Shown piece by piece: positions 26,836 to 35,832 of a stretch of 64,000 bases of DNA; the first letter of the stretch is position 1, and each line of letters starts with the position of its first letter. The DNA lies in assembly GCA_001302245.1 (NCBI GenBank), contig LGYU01000010.1, positions 186,001 through 250,000 on the forward strand, given 5' to 3'. Made by a program: the position numbers and the translations under genes. A model generated the notes under the pieces. That model did not search any database, was not told where the DNA came from, and worked only from the letters and a program-made list of their open reading frames with translations. The DNA comes from Chitinophagaceae bacterium PMP191F (GTDB lineage: Bacteria; Bacteroidota; Bacteroidia; Chitinophagales; Chitinophagaceae).

Positions 26836-28806
26836 ATGATAAAAATCCGCAAAAGCCGGTATAGTGTTCTCTTCGGTTTTATTATTTTTTTCCTGATCCT
26901 ATCTTTCATCACCCGTGCAGTATTGCTGATACTGTCGGTTCACAAGGCAGATTTTTCCTTTACAGCTTTACCAGTCATCTTCCTGAAAGGACTGGTATTT
27001 GATATAGCAGTGGCATTGTTTTTCAGTATCGGCTATTCCATTTACCTGCTGCTGCTACCCCAACGACTGAACAATTCCCTGTTCAACAGGATCTTTACCT
27101 ATACCTTTTTCTTTATTACCATCTTTATTATCGTTTTTTCGTTCTTTGCAGAGTTCACCTTCTGGAACGAATTTGAAAGTAGGTTCAATTTTATTGCTGT
27201 TGATTACCTGGTGTATACTTTCGAAGTAATCAATAATATCAACCAGTCGTATCCATTACCATACCTCATATCGGGCATGTTATTGGTGACTGCTACTGTT
27301 TTTTACATCTTTTATAAAAGAAAGGCATTTACTACCAGCTTTCATTCAGTAACCCGTTTTAAAACAAGATTACTGTTTACCGGTACCATCCTGGCGTGCA
27401 GCATCCTCTGTTTGTTGTTCATTAAAAACTCCTGGGCTGAGAAAAGCGAGAACCATTACCAGAATGAACTATCTAAAGCAGGTATCTTTTCCTTTTTTGC
27501 TGCCTTTAAGAACAATGAACTGAACTACTACGATTTCTATCGCAGAACCGATACCAATACTGCCTTTGAAGTGATCCGTAAAGAACTGGGCAATGACCAT
27601 ACCCGCTTTACCGGCGATAATAACAGCATCCGCAGACTGGTGCAGGACAGTGGCACCATTGAGCAGCCCAACGTGATCATGGTAACCATTGAAAGTTTCA
27701 GTGCCGACTTCATGGCGCGTTTTGGCAATGAGCAGCATTTAACGCCTTATCTCGATTCGCTGACCCAGCACAGCATTCTGTTTACCGATATGTATGCTAC
27801 AGGCACCCGCACCGTACGAGGTATGGAAGCCCTGACACTGGCGGTGCCCCCTACTCCCGGCAACAGTATTGTTCGCCGGCAGAACAACAGTCACCTGTTT
27901 ACAGTAGGCACCATTTTCAAAAATGCCGGTTATGAGCGCAGGTTCTTTTATGGCGGCGACGGTTATTTTGATAACATGAACAATTATTTCGGCAATAATG
28001 GTTTTGATATTACAGACAATGGCGGACGACTGGTACCCGGTGAATCTATCAAAACAAACCGTACCATTATACCCGACAGCAGCATCCGTTTTAAAAATGC
28101 CTGGGGTATCTGTGATGAAGACCTGTATGATGCGGTGATACGTACTGCAGATACAACGTACAAAAAACAGCCGTTCTTCTATTTTGTAATGACCACCTCC
28201 AATCATCGTCCTTATACCTACCCGGAGAATAGCATTGACATTCCATCGGGAAGCGGACGTGAAGGTGCTGTGAAATATACCGACTATGCCATCGGGCAGT
28301 TTGTGAAAAAGATCCAGTCGAAACCATGGTTTAATAATACTGTTATCATTTTTGTGGCAGATCATTGTGCCAGCAGTGCAGGTAAAAACGAAATTGATAT
28401 TGCCAAGTATCATATTCCCTGTATACTGTACAATGTAAAGAATGTAGCACCACGTACTATTGATGCACAATGTTCGCAGATAGACCTGTTCCCTACGCTG
28501 TTCGGATTGCTGAACTGGCAATATGAAGCCAACTGGTATGGTAAAGATGTATTACAACCTGGTTACCAGCCAAGAGCCCTGATAGCTACTTACCAGAAGC
28601 TGGGTTATCTGCAACAGGACAAACTGATTATACTGGGTCCCCAGCAGCAGGCAGAGACCTACCGCTGGAACCGGGAAAAGAATGAGCAACTGCCCGTACT
28701 GTCAGACCCCGGTCTTGTACAAAAGGCCATTGCCTATTACCAGACAGCCTATTATTTATATAAAAATGGCGGTATGCAGGAGCAATTGCCGATTACCAAA
28801 CAGTAA
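26836..28806 (+). CDS. LTA-synthase-type sulfatase-fold phosphoglycerol/phosphoethanolamine transferase
   Basis: 656 residues: about five membrane helices in the first 200, then a periplasmic sulfatase/alkaline-phosphatase domain. Metal and active-site segments are recognisable: VIMVTIESFSADFM with the first acidic ligand, the nucleophile region YATGTRTVRGMEAL, RRFFYGGDGYFDNM and NTVIIFVADHCASS. In Gram-negative bacteria such enzymes decorate membrane glycans or lipids with phosphoglycerol or phosphoethanolamine groups from phospholipid. The acceptor is unknown. Lone gene. Confidence 0.88.
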   Translation: MIKIRKSRYSVLFGFIIFFLILSFITRAVLLILSVHKADFSFTALPVIFLKGLVFDIAVALFFSIGYSIYLLLLPQRLNNSLFNRIFTYTFFFITIFIIVFSFFAEFTFWNEFESRFNFIAVDYLVYTFEVINNINQSYPLPYLISGMLLVTATVFYIFYKRKAFTTSFHSVTRFKTRLLFTGTILACSILCLLFIKNSWAEKSENHYQNELSKAGIFSFFAAFKNNELNYYDFYRRTDTNTAFEVIRKELGNDHTRFTGDNNSIRRLVQDSGTIEQPNVIMVTIESFSADFMARFGNEQHLTPYLDSLTQHSILFTDMYATGTRTVRGMEALTLAVPPTPGNSIVRRQNNSHLFTVGTIFKNAGYERRFFYGGDGYFDNMNNYFGNNGFDITDNGGRLVPGESIKTNRTIIPDSSIRFKNAWGICDEDLYDAVIRTADTTYKKQPFFYFVMTTSNHRPYTYPENSIDIPSGSGREGAVKYTDYAIGQFVKKIQSKPWFNNTVIIFVADHCASSAGKNEIDIAKYHIPCILYNVKNVAPRTIDAQCSQIDLFPTLFGLLNWQYEANWYGKDVLQPGYQPRALIATYQKLGYLQQDKLIILGPQQQAETYRWNREKNEQLPVLSDPGLVQKAIAYYQTAYYLYKNGGMQEQLPITKQ

Positions 28807-28903
28807 ACTACCTAAAACAGACCAGGTATAGGGCCCTCCATACCAAGTCGGCTGCTTACTGCCAATTCCATATTGGCGGGCAGAATGGTATTTACCTGAT
28901 ACA

Positions 28904-28930
28904 TTAATAACTTTTTAATATCATTCTAAT
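28904..28930 (+). promoter_or_regulatory. Three-repeat response-regulator binding element, copy 1
   Basis: TTAAT, TTAAT and CTAAT start at 28904, 28915 and 28926, exactly 11 bases apart, the phasing used by OmpR/PhoB-type regulators. A second copy lies at 31121-31147 with 22 of 27 positions identical. It is 58 bases before the response regulator ATG. Confidence 0.65.
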
Positions 28931-28987
28931 CCCCGTTAAAGTTACAGGCCTTAGCTTGATGGCCTTTGTGAGTCTTAAGCAGTTTAC

Positions 28988-29677
28988 ATGCAGCATATCC
29001 GAATTCTGATTGTAGAAGATGAGAAGAAAATTGCCGATTCTATTAAACGTGGTCTTTTAGCCAGTTCATTTGAAGCCGAGGTAGCTTATGACGGCGCTAC
29101 GGGTCTGAAAATGTTTCAGCAAAGCAATTATGATCTTATTATACTGGACGTTAATCTGCCTGGTATAACGGGTTATGAACTGTGCCAGCAGATCAGGCTT
29201 ACCAATAAGTCGGTACCTGTAATGATGCTTACTGCTATGATCACAGTAGAAGATAAGCTGGACGGTTTCAACGCCGGTGCTGATGATTATGTAATAAAAC
29301 CATTCGATTTCCGCGAGCTGCTGGTACGCATACGTGCACTGCTGAAAAGACTCCACACTACTGTAGCTGAAGGCAACCTGCTTACAGCAGCCGATCTCAT
29401 CATGAATCTCAGCACCAAAGAGATCGTGCGGCAGGGAAAACCCATACATGTTACAGCAAAGGAATTTCAACTGTTGGAATATTTTTTACGCAACAAGAAC
29501 CGTGTAGTATCCCGTGCTGATATAGCACTGAATGTATGGGGACTTGACTTTGAAGACAAATCAAACATCATTGATGTATATGTAACCTACCTGCGGAAAA
29601 AGATCGATAAAAATTTTGATCAACCCCTGCTGCAAACACATATAGGTATGGGCTATATGCTGAAAGAGCCGCGATGA
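28988..29677 (+). CDS. OmpR/PhoB-family response regulator
   Basis: 229 residues. Receiver domain with acidic pocket E10-D11, phospho-acceptor D54 (LIILDVNLP), T82 (MMLTA) and K104 (VIKPF). The C-terminal winged helix is typical (VTAKEFQLLEYFLRNKNRVVSR and VYVTYLRKKIDK, ending HIGMGYML). Its stop overlaps the next kinase start by four bases, so the two are translated together and are almost certainly cognate. The direct-repeat element upstream suggests self-control. Confidence 0.95.
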   Translation: MQHIRILIVEDEKKIADSIKRGLLASSFEAEVAYDGATGLKMFQQSNYDLIILDVNLPGITGYELCQQIRLTNKSVPVMMLTAMITVEDKLDGFNAGADDYVIKPFDFRELLVRIRALLKRLHTTVAEGNLLTAADLIMNLSTKEIVRQGKPIHVTAKEFQLLEYFLRNKNRVVSRADIALNVWGLDFEDKSNIIDVYVTYLRKKIDKNFDQPLLQTHIGMGYMLKEPR

Positions 29678-31071
29678 AGATCTCTACCAAAATAGCATTG
29701 TGGTTTACCCTGCTGGTATTGCTGATCTTAACAATAGCAGCCTTTGTAGTACTGACCACCACAGAAAAGAATGTACAACGTGATTTTCGCAGAAGACTGG
29801 ACAGCAAGGCTTACAGCGTATCTATCATTTATTCATCACGTCCGCTGGACTACAGTTCACTGCTGCAGCAACTGAATCTTAAAACACCGGTAGGATTAGC
29901 CAATAAAAATGTTATTGTGCTCAATAACCGGAACGAACAGGTTTATACCTATCACGATCCTGAAACATTTCCTGTAACCATTTCGGAAAAATGGATAGAC
30001 GTAGCCAAAACATCCGGCGATGCCTATTACTCACTGAATGAAAAAAAAGTACTGCTGCGCTATTTCAATAAAAGTCCCGATTCTTCCTATACCGTTATGG
30101 TAGCAGCAGAAAACACCCTGGGATACCGTTATACATCAGAGTTAAAAAAAGCATTGTGGTTAACAGTTCCTTTTATACTGGTACTGGCATTGTTTATAGG
30201 CTTTCTGTTTTACAAAGGTCTTATCAGGCCTGTTACAACCATTATTCACGATGCACGGCTGATCTCTTCCAGCAATCTTTCTCACAGACTATATGTAGGC
30301 AACCAGAAGGATGAGCTTGCCGAACTGAAAATCACAGTAAATGACCTGTTGCAACGGCTGGAAGAATCGTTCACTACGCAACGGCGTTTTATTTCAAATG
30401 CCTCGCACGAACTGTCTACACCACTCACTGCTATTTCCAGTCAGTTGGAAGTAGCCCTGCTGATGGACAACAGCAAAGAATATTACCGAAGTGTAATACA
30501 ATCTGTACTGGAAGACACCAAAGATCTTCATCATCTTACGCACATCCTGTTGCAGATTGCCAAAGGAGGTTCTGCCGGTGCACTGGAACTGGACAAGGTC
30601 CGGATAGATGAAATGTTACTGAAAGTACATGCCGATATTCAGAAACAGCATCCGGCCTATAACATACATCTGAATTACGGTAATTTTCCTGAAAATGACG
30701 ATGACTGTTCTGTATATGGCAATGAACTATTGGTGTATACCATCTTCAAAAACATCATGAGTAACGGCTGTAAATATTCACCGGACAATACTGTTACTGT
30801 TAATCTTCGTTTTACTGATCATACCATTATATTCAGCGCGTCCAACAAAAGCGATCTGCTTACCGCTGAAGAAATAGGACTTTTGTTTGAACCTTTTTAC
30901 CGCAGCAGCAATGCCGGTGAAAAACAGGGTTATGGTCTGGGACTTGCACTGACTAAAAAACTGGTGCAATTGCATAAGGGCACTATCAATATAGACTATT
31001 TCGATTCCAATAATATTGTATTCACCATTGTATTTCCTGCCATGACGGCAACGACACCGGTTTCCGACTAA
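29674..31071 (+). CDS. Sensor histidine kinase, cognate to the preceding regulator
   Basis: 465 residues. A first membrane helix near residue 10-30, a periplasmic sensor segment of about 130 residues, a second helix (LTVPFILVLALFIGFLFYKG), HAMP, then the H box NASHELSTPLTAISSQLE. The ATP-binding part has FKNIMSNGCKYS, a weak G1, and GYGLGLALTKKLVQLH. It starts four bases before the end of the response regulator. The usual Lys/Arg-Thr-Pro of the H box reads Ser-Thr-Pro, a tolerated variant. Confidence 0.93.
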   Translation: MKISTKIALWFTLLVLLILTIAAFVVLTTTEKNVQRDFRRRLDSKAYSVSIIYSSRPLDYSSLLQQLNLKTPVGLANKNVIVLNNRNEQVYTYHDPETFPVTISEKWIDVAKTSGDAYYSLNEKKVLLRYFNKSPDSSYTVMVAAENTLGYRYTSELKKALWLTVPFILVLALFIGFLFYKGLIRPVTTIIHDARLISSSNLSHRLYVGNQKDELAELKITVNDLLQRLEESFTTQRRFISNASHELSTPLTAISSQLEVALLMDNSKEYYRSVIQSVLEDTKDLHHLTHILLQIAKGGSAGALELDKVRIDEMLLKVHADIQKQHPAYNIHLNYGNFPENDDDCSVYGNELLVYTIFKNIMSNGCKYSPDNTVTVNLRFTDHTIIFSASNKSDLLTAEEIGLLFEPFYRSSNAGEKQGYGLGLALTKKLVQLHKGTINIDYFDSNNIVFTIVFPAMTATTPVSD

Positions 31072-31120
31072 CCTTTTATTTTAATGGTTTTGTATGCTTT
31101 CTAGAAACAGCTTCGTCATT

Positions 31121-31147
31121 TTAATAAGCCTTTAATATTACTCTAAT
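31121..31147 (+). promoter_or_regulatory. Three-repeat response-regulator binding element, copy 2
   Basis: TTAAT, TTAAT and CTAAT start at 31121, 31132 and 31143, again 11 bases apart, and the 27-base element matches copy 1 at 22 positions. It precedes the Usp-TPR pair. Confidence 0.65.
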
Positions 31148-31211
31148 TCATATTTAAACCGCAGCGGGTATTTTGTATACAACCGGTACAAACAACACCG
31201 GGCACTGCCTT

Positions 31212-32024
31212 TTGAAACTGTTCAGCAACATACTGATACCTGTAGGGCTTGATCTTAACAACCCGCTGACTATTGAAAATGCCATTCAGATAGCTAATGA
31301 GTACCAGTGTGATGTGCACCTGTTATACATACTGCCGCAACATCAATACCACATTTTCGGTACTGTTGCTACACCGGACATATTACAGGATGCCACGCTT
31401 AAAATGAATGCATTAAGCACATCATACACTGCGTACCTGAACAGGGAACTATCATTGCACACATCTATACAAAGCGGTGACCGTTTTACGATAGTAAAAG
31501 ACTATGTGATCAGTCACTACATTGACCTGGTACTGCTGACCGGTAACAGTTCACTTTTTTCAGGAGAACAATGGTATATCAACCGACTGATCAAACAAAC
31601 AGGCTGTGCGGTACTCACTGCCAACGGGCATTTCCTGATAGACAATATCAGGAATATCATTTTACCTGTTGATAATTATATACCGGCAAAAAAGATCACT
31701 GTAGCTGCTTCACTTGCCCGTAAGTACAATGCGATCATTCACCTGGTACAAAACAAAAAAAAATGGCTTGCTTCCGGTAATACACAGGATTATGCTAAAA
31801 AGGCTTACCGGTTATTGCGCAACAGCAGCCTGGATCATATTCATTATGTGGAAACCACTGACAATGACAATACGCAGGATGTACTGACCTATGCCCGGCA
31901 TGTGCAGGCAGATATTATTATTACCAATCCTGATGCACCGGGCAGTCGCTGGCGTTCCCTGCTCTGCAATCTGTTTAAAAAGGAAACTTCCATTTCAACC
32001 TTAACACTTGCCCCATACCAATAA
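31212..32024 (+). CDS. Tandem universal-stress-protein-like protein
   Basis: About 270 residues if it starts at the TTG at 31212 (KLFSNILIPVGLDLNN); an earlier in-frame TTG at 31173 would add 13 residues. Two Usp-like halves: the first has NILIPVGLD and VDLVLLTGNS, the second NIILPVDNYIPAKKITVAASLARKY and ADIIITNPDAPG. The classical G-2x-G-9x-G nucleotide loop is not clear, so ATP binding is doubtful. No ATG is well placed. It follows the three-repeat element and precedes a TPR gene by 28 bases, probably as one transcript under the two-component system. Confidence 0.75.
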   Translation: MKLFSNILIPVGLDLNNPLTIENAIQIANEYQCDVHLLYILPQHQYHIFGTVATPDILQDATLKMNALSTSYTAYLNRELSLHTSIQSGDRFTIVKDYVISHYIDLVLLTGNSSLFSGEQWYINRLIKQTGCAVLTANGHFLIDNIRNIILPVDNYIPAKKITVAASLARKYNAIIHLVQNKKKWLASGNTQDYAKKAYRLLRNSSLDHIHYVETTDNDNTQDVLTYARHVQADIIITNPDAPGSRWRSLLCNLFKKETSISTLTLAPYQ

Positions 32025-32052
32025 GATATTGTAACTAATAAAAACCGGCAAT

Positions 32053-33714
32053 ATGAGAGGACTATTATTGAGTGCATCTTTATTATTTGTACTGACAGGC
32101 AGCCAGGCACAGGTTTCCGGAAAGGCCACCAGCCTGCTTTATTACCAGCAATACAACAGTGCAGAACAATTACTGAAAGAAGCTATTGACAAAGGCACTA
32201 AAGACGATGATGCCGTATACCTGCTTGTTAAAACGTACCTGTTGCAACATAAAACAGCTGAAGCAGGTGCACTGCTGAATGATCAATATGTTGCTGTAAC
32301 TGATAAACGCAGCATTTCCCCGTACACTAAAACAGCGTATGTGTGGTACCTGCTGGAAAATAAAAAACAGGAAGAGGCACAGGCTATTGTGGATGAACTG
32401 CTGCAGGAAAAGAAAAACAAAAAGAATTCGTTGCTGCTGTGTTACATTGCCGAAAGTTACCTGCAAAGCAAATCAGGTCTTGTACAACCAGCTATTGATT
32501 TGTTGCAACAGGCAGCAGAAAGAGACAGTAAAAATCCGGCGATCTATACACTTACCGGCGATGCTTATCGCCAGTTAAGCGATGGCGGCAAGGCTGTGCA
32601 ATCGTACAACAAGGCACTGGAAGTAGACCCTTCTTATGCAAAAGCAAAATTTGCTATTGGCAAAGTATATGTAAGTCAACAGAACTCAGGTATTTTTCTG
32701 AATGAGTTTTTCCATGCCGAACAGATGGATTCTACCTACGCACCTACTTATTACGAACTGTATTACTATTACTATTTCAAAGATGTAAGTCTTGCTAAAA
32801 AATACCTTACCAAATACATACAGCATACAGAACATACACCGGAACTGGATTATACCATGACCGACCTGTTGTATGTAAGCGGTGAATACGAACAGGCTAT
32901 CAACGATGCGCAAAAACTGCTGGATTCACAAAAGGAAAAAGCAGAACCACGTTTATATAAACTGATCGCCTATTGTTATGATACGCTGGGTAAAAAATCC
33001 ATAGCCCTGGAATACATCAATAAATACTTCCAGCAGTCACCCGAAAAAAACTATGTGGCCAAAGATTATGAATTAAAAGCCCGGCTGATCGCTACCGACA
33101 CCACACAATTGCAGGAAGCGATCGGCCTGTATACAAAAGCGGTTGAACTGGACACACTGGCTAATAACAAGGCAAAATACATGATGGCCATTGTAGACCT
33201 GCATAAAAATATGCATAACCAGGCAGCAGTGGCAGACTGGATGGGAAAGATCTATGCTGTAAAACCAGATGCCACTAATATGGACCTGTACAACTGGGGT
33301 GTAGCATGTTTTGCAACAGAAGATTACCGGTTGTCTGACAGCGTATTTGCATTGTATACCGACAAATATCCCGAACACATTCATGGCTTTTACTGGCGCG
33401 CCAAATGCAATGCCTTAATAGACACTGCAATGACAGAAGGTCTGGCAATTCCTTTTTATGAAAAGGTGGCTGCCATTGGTGAAACCGATGCAACTAAATA
33501 CAAGGCCATGCTGACCCGCAGTTACGGGTACCTGGGAAGCTACCACGCCAACGTGGATAAGAACTACGAAAAATCACTGGAGTATTTTGAAAAGTACCTG
33601 CAATTGGAGCCCGGTAACAAAGAAATTGAAGGGTATGCTGAAGTACTGAACAAACGCATTGAAGCGGAAAATAAAAACAGTGATCAGAAAAATACAGATC
33701 AGCATTCACAATAA
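32053..33714 (+). CDS. Secreted TPR-repeat protein
   Basis: 553 residues with a signal peptide ending LTGSQAQ. Repeated TPR helices follow, for example PAIYTLTGDAYRQLSDGGKAVQSYNKALEVDPSYAKAKFAIGK-like spacing at residues 170-215 and EKSLEYFEKYLQLEPGNKEI near the C-terminus. It probably acts as a periplasmic protein-protein scaffold. It is 28 bases after the Usp-like gene and ends before a strong bidirectional terminator. The exact partner is unknown. Confidence 0.83.
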   Translation: MRGLLLSASLLFVLTGSQAQVSGKATSLLYYQQYNSAEQLLKEAIDKGTKDDDAVYLLVKTYLLQHKTAEAGALLNDQYVAVTDKRSISPYTKTAYVWYLLENKKQEEAQAIVDELLQEKKNKKNSLLLCYIAESYLQSKSGLVQPAIDLLQQAAERDSKNPAIYTLTGDAYRQLSDGGKAVQSYNKALEVDPSYAKAKFAIGKVYVSQQNSGIFLNEFFHAEQMDSTYAPTYYELYYYYYFKDVSLAKKYLTKYIQHTEHTPELDYTMTDLLYVSGEYEQAINDAQKLLDSQKEKAEPRLYKLIAYCYDTLGKKSIALEYINKYFQQSPEKNYVAKDYELKARLIATDTTQLQEAIGLYTKAVELDTLANNKAKYMMAIVDLHKNMHNQAAVADWMGKIYAVKPDATNMDLYNWGVACFATEDYRLSDSVFALYTDKYPEHIHGFYWRAKCNALIDTAMTEGLAIPFYEKVAAIGETDATKYKAMLTRSYGYLGSYHANVDKNYEKSLEYFEKYLQLEPGNKEIEGYAEVLNKRIEAENKNSDQKNTDQHSQ

Positions 33715-33829
33715 CTTATTCCGGGAACAACAATATGCCGGAAACTGACCAAGGGTTTCTCTGATGCACATTGCTTACCACATAATGTCCCGGAAATTTT
33801 TCCAGTGTGCTATAGGTCAGGCAACAGGA

Positions 33830-33867
33830 GAAAAAAAAACCGGCTGCATAGTATGTAGCCGGTTTTT
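33830..33867. terminator. Bidirectional terminator between TPR and GH39 genes
   Basis: AACCGGCTGCAT / ATGTAGCCGGTT, a 12-pair stem with a three-base loop, flanked by A and T runs. Confidence 0.85.
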
Positions 33868-33890
33868 CATTATTATTAATGTTTTCTTGT

Positions 33891-35459
33891 TTATTGCTTC
33901 ACTAACTCCACAAACAGTACATCATTTTCCCGCATAGGATAACTGGCTGTAAAAGTACCTTTACTATCAATGGTTACAATAGAAGATTGAACAGGTTTTC
34001 CATCACTGGCACGCTGTAATTGTTGTACCTGCTGTACAGATAGTTGCGCCGGAGCTCCCATATCCAGGTAGGCCGTATAGGCATCATTGGCCCTGTAGCC
34101 CGTTTTATATACTTTCACTGCATACCTGCCCATGGGTAAATGTGTAAGCCTGATAGCAGCAGGCGCTGTTGTTTTTGCAGGCAAATCTCTTTTATAAAAC
34201 ACCTGGTTGCTTACAGAATCGCCCGGATGGGTAATGGTAAAATTCCAGCACAACACTTGGATATTGCCTTTTGCATCTTTACAGATATATGATGATCCGT
34301 CGTTGTTTTGCAGTTCAGCATGTCCAAGCCGGTGCAGATACTGGTAAGCATAAAATGCCGGTTTACGGATGGACTGATAATTCAACAAACCAAAGCCACC
34401 ATGAAAGGGTGTAGTTCGCGGACCGTTCTCTTCAAATATATCAGTGAAGGTCCAATAGCTCATAGATTGTGCGGCACGTACTGTATGCTTTAATTTATCA
34501 AGTATATAAGCCGCTTCATGATAGCTATCGTGAATAGGATCTGTTGGTGTGTAAGAGGAACTCCATTCTGTATAATGCAATTCCAGACCGGGATATGCAG
34601 ACGCTTCGATCTGCTTGCGGCTGTTCATCACTTCGTCATAAATAGAATTGTACTGATCACTTAACACTGTAGTGCTGGTACCATCTGAATCCAGGAAACC
34701 GCTTTTTACACCGTATACATGCGTGCTGAGAAAATCAACAGGCACTTTATTGGTATGACAATACTCCAGGAACTCGCGGATCCAGGCACTGCCTGCAGTA
34801 GCAGGACCACCCGTTTTATAACGTGCGTTTACTTTTTTAACGGCATCTGTAGTAATACTGTACAAGCGGAAATAGTCCTGCATGGTACCGGCAAAGAAGA
34901 TGTCTTTCAGGTTGGGCTCGTTCCATACTTCAAAATACCAGTCTGCCACTTCCTGACTGCCGTACCTGTCAGTAAAATGTTGTACAAGAGCAGTTACCAG
35001 GTCCTGCCATTTTTTTTCATCTTTCGGATAACTGATATTGCCTTTCCACCAGAAGATGGTTTTGTTGTTGGAGGCCAGCGCATTGGGCATAAATCCCAGT
35101 TCTACAAAAGGTTTTATACCAGTCTGCAACATATAATCGTACAGCACATCAATATACTGCCAGTTGTAAACAGGGTTGCCTTTTTTGTCTTCCATATACA
35201 CGCCCATATCATCTGTAAGCAAACCGTGCATGCGCAGGTAGTTAAAACCGCATTCTTTTTTTATCAATGCCAGTTGCTGCTGCCAGTCGGCACGCAGGCC
35301 TTCATTGGCACGGCCAGCTCCTACACAAAAATTAAAAAATGTATCCAGCGGACCGGACACACGATTGTAATCAGCTTCTATTCTTCGTACCGGTTGTGCT
35401 GTAACAATGTTGGCAACCAGCATTAACGCAAGCAAATGGATAAGATGTAATCTGTACAT
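33891..35459 (-). CDS. GH39-type beta-xylosidase, secreted
   Basis: 522 residues with a signal peptide ending NIVTAQ. The catalytic acid/base is in FEVWNEPNLKDIFF and the likely nucleophile in LELHYTEWSSSY, both typical of GH39 beta-xylosidases in clan A. FNFCVGAGRANEGLRADW near the start is also typical. The enzyme removes xylose from xylo-oligosaccharides. Downstream of it is a terminator shared with the TPR gene; upstream lies a GH3 enzyme and the rest of a glucuronoxylan locus. Confidence 0.9.
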   Translation of the reverse strand: MYRLHLIHLLALMLVANIVTAQPVRRIEADYNRVSGPLDTFFNFCVGAGRANEGLRADWQQQLALIKKECGFNYLRMHGLLTDDMGVYMEDKKGNPVYNWQYIDVLYDYMLQTGIKPFVELGFMPNALASNNKTIFWWKGNISYPKDEKKWQDLVTALVQHFTDRYGSQEVADWYFEVWNEPNLKDIFFAGTMQDYFRLYSITTDAVKKVNARYKTGGPATAGSAWIREFLEYCHTNKVPVDFLSTHVYGVKSGFLDSDGTSTTVLSDQYNSIYDEVMNSRKQIEASAYPGLELHYTEWSSSYTPTDPIHDSYHEAAYILDKLKHTVRAAQSMSYWTFTDIFEENGPRTTPFHGGFGLLNYQSIRKPAFYAYQYLHRLGHAELQNNDGSSYICKDAKGNIQVLCWNFTITHPGDSVSNQVFYKRDLPAKTTAPAAIRLTHLPMGRYAVKVYKTGYRANDAYTAYLDMGAPAQLSVQQVQQLQRASDGKPVQSSIVTIDSKGTFTASYPMRENDVLFVELVKQ

Positions 35460-35832
35460 AAAGCTGTTTTATTACCATGATCGGAAAGTAATATGACCTG
35501 CCGGTTTGCTTTCCATCACAGCAGCAGGGCATACTATTGAAATGCTTTTAAATAGCTACCCAGTTCAGTTATTTTTACTTTCAAACCAGTGAAAGCCAGT
35601 TTCAGCAAACGCAATAGAAAACACTCTTATCCATTTTCTGGAAACAGGTAACGTGTTTATCGGTTGTTGCGTAACCGAAAATGTCATAAAACAATTTGTT
35701 TAGAATAATAAATAGTTCACCGGTTAAGCTACTGTACATGGCAGATAGCAAAAAGGAAATCAGTTAGCTGGTGTTCATGATGGCAGGGGCATTTATTGAT
35801 GACCGTTATAATGATAAAATACCGTTACTATA
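35460..35832. other. 373-base gap between GH39 and GH3 genes
   Basis: No gene is visible. An inverted repeat TCGGTT / AACCGA with a seven-base spacer lies at 35660-35678 and could be a regulator site, but it does not match the LacI palindrome. No TAnnTTTG box for GH39 was found. Confidence 0.35.

Noticed and set aside
27739-28521. 260-codon open frame antisense to the LTA-synthase-type gene
   Set aside because: Cys/Ile-rich shadow of the sulfatase domain, whose active-site motifs are on the plus strand.
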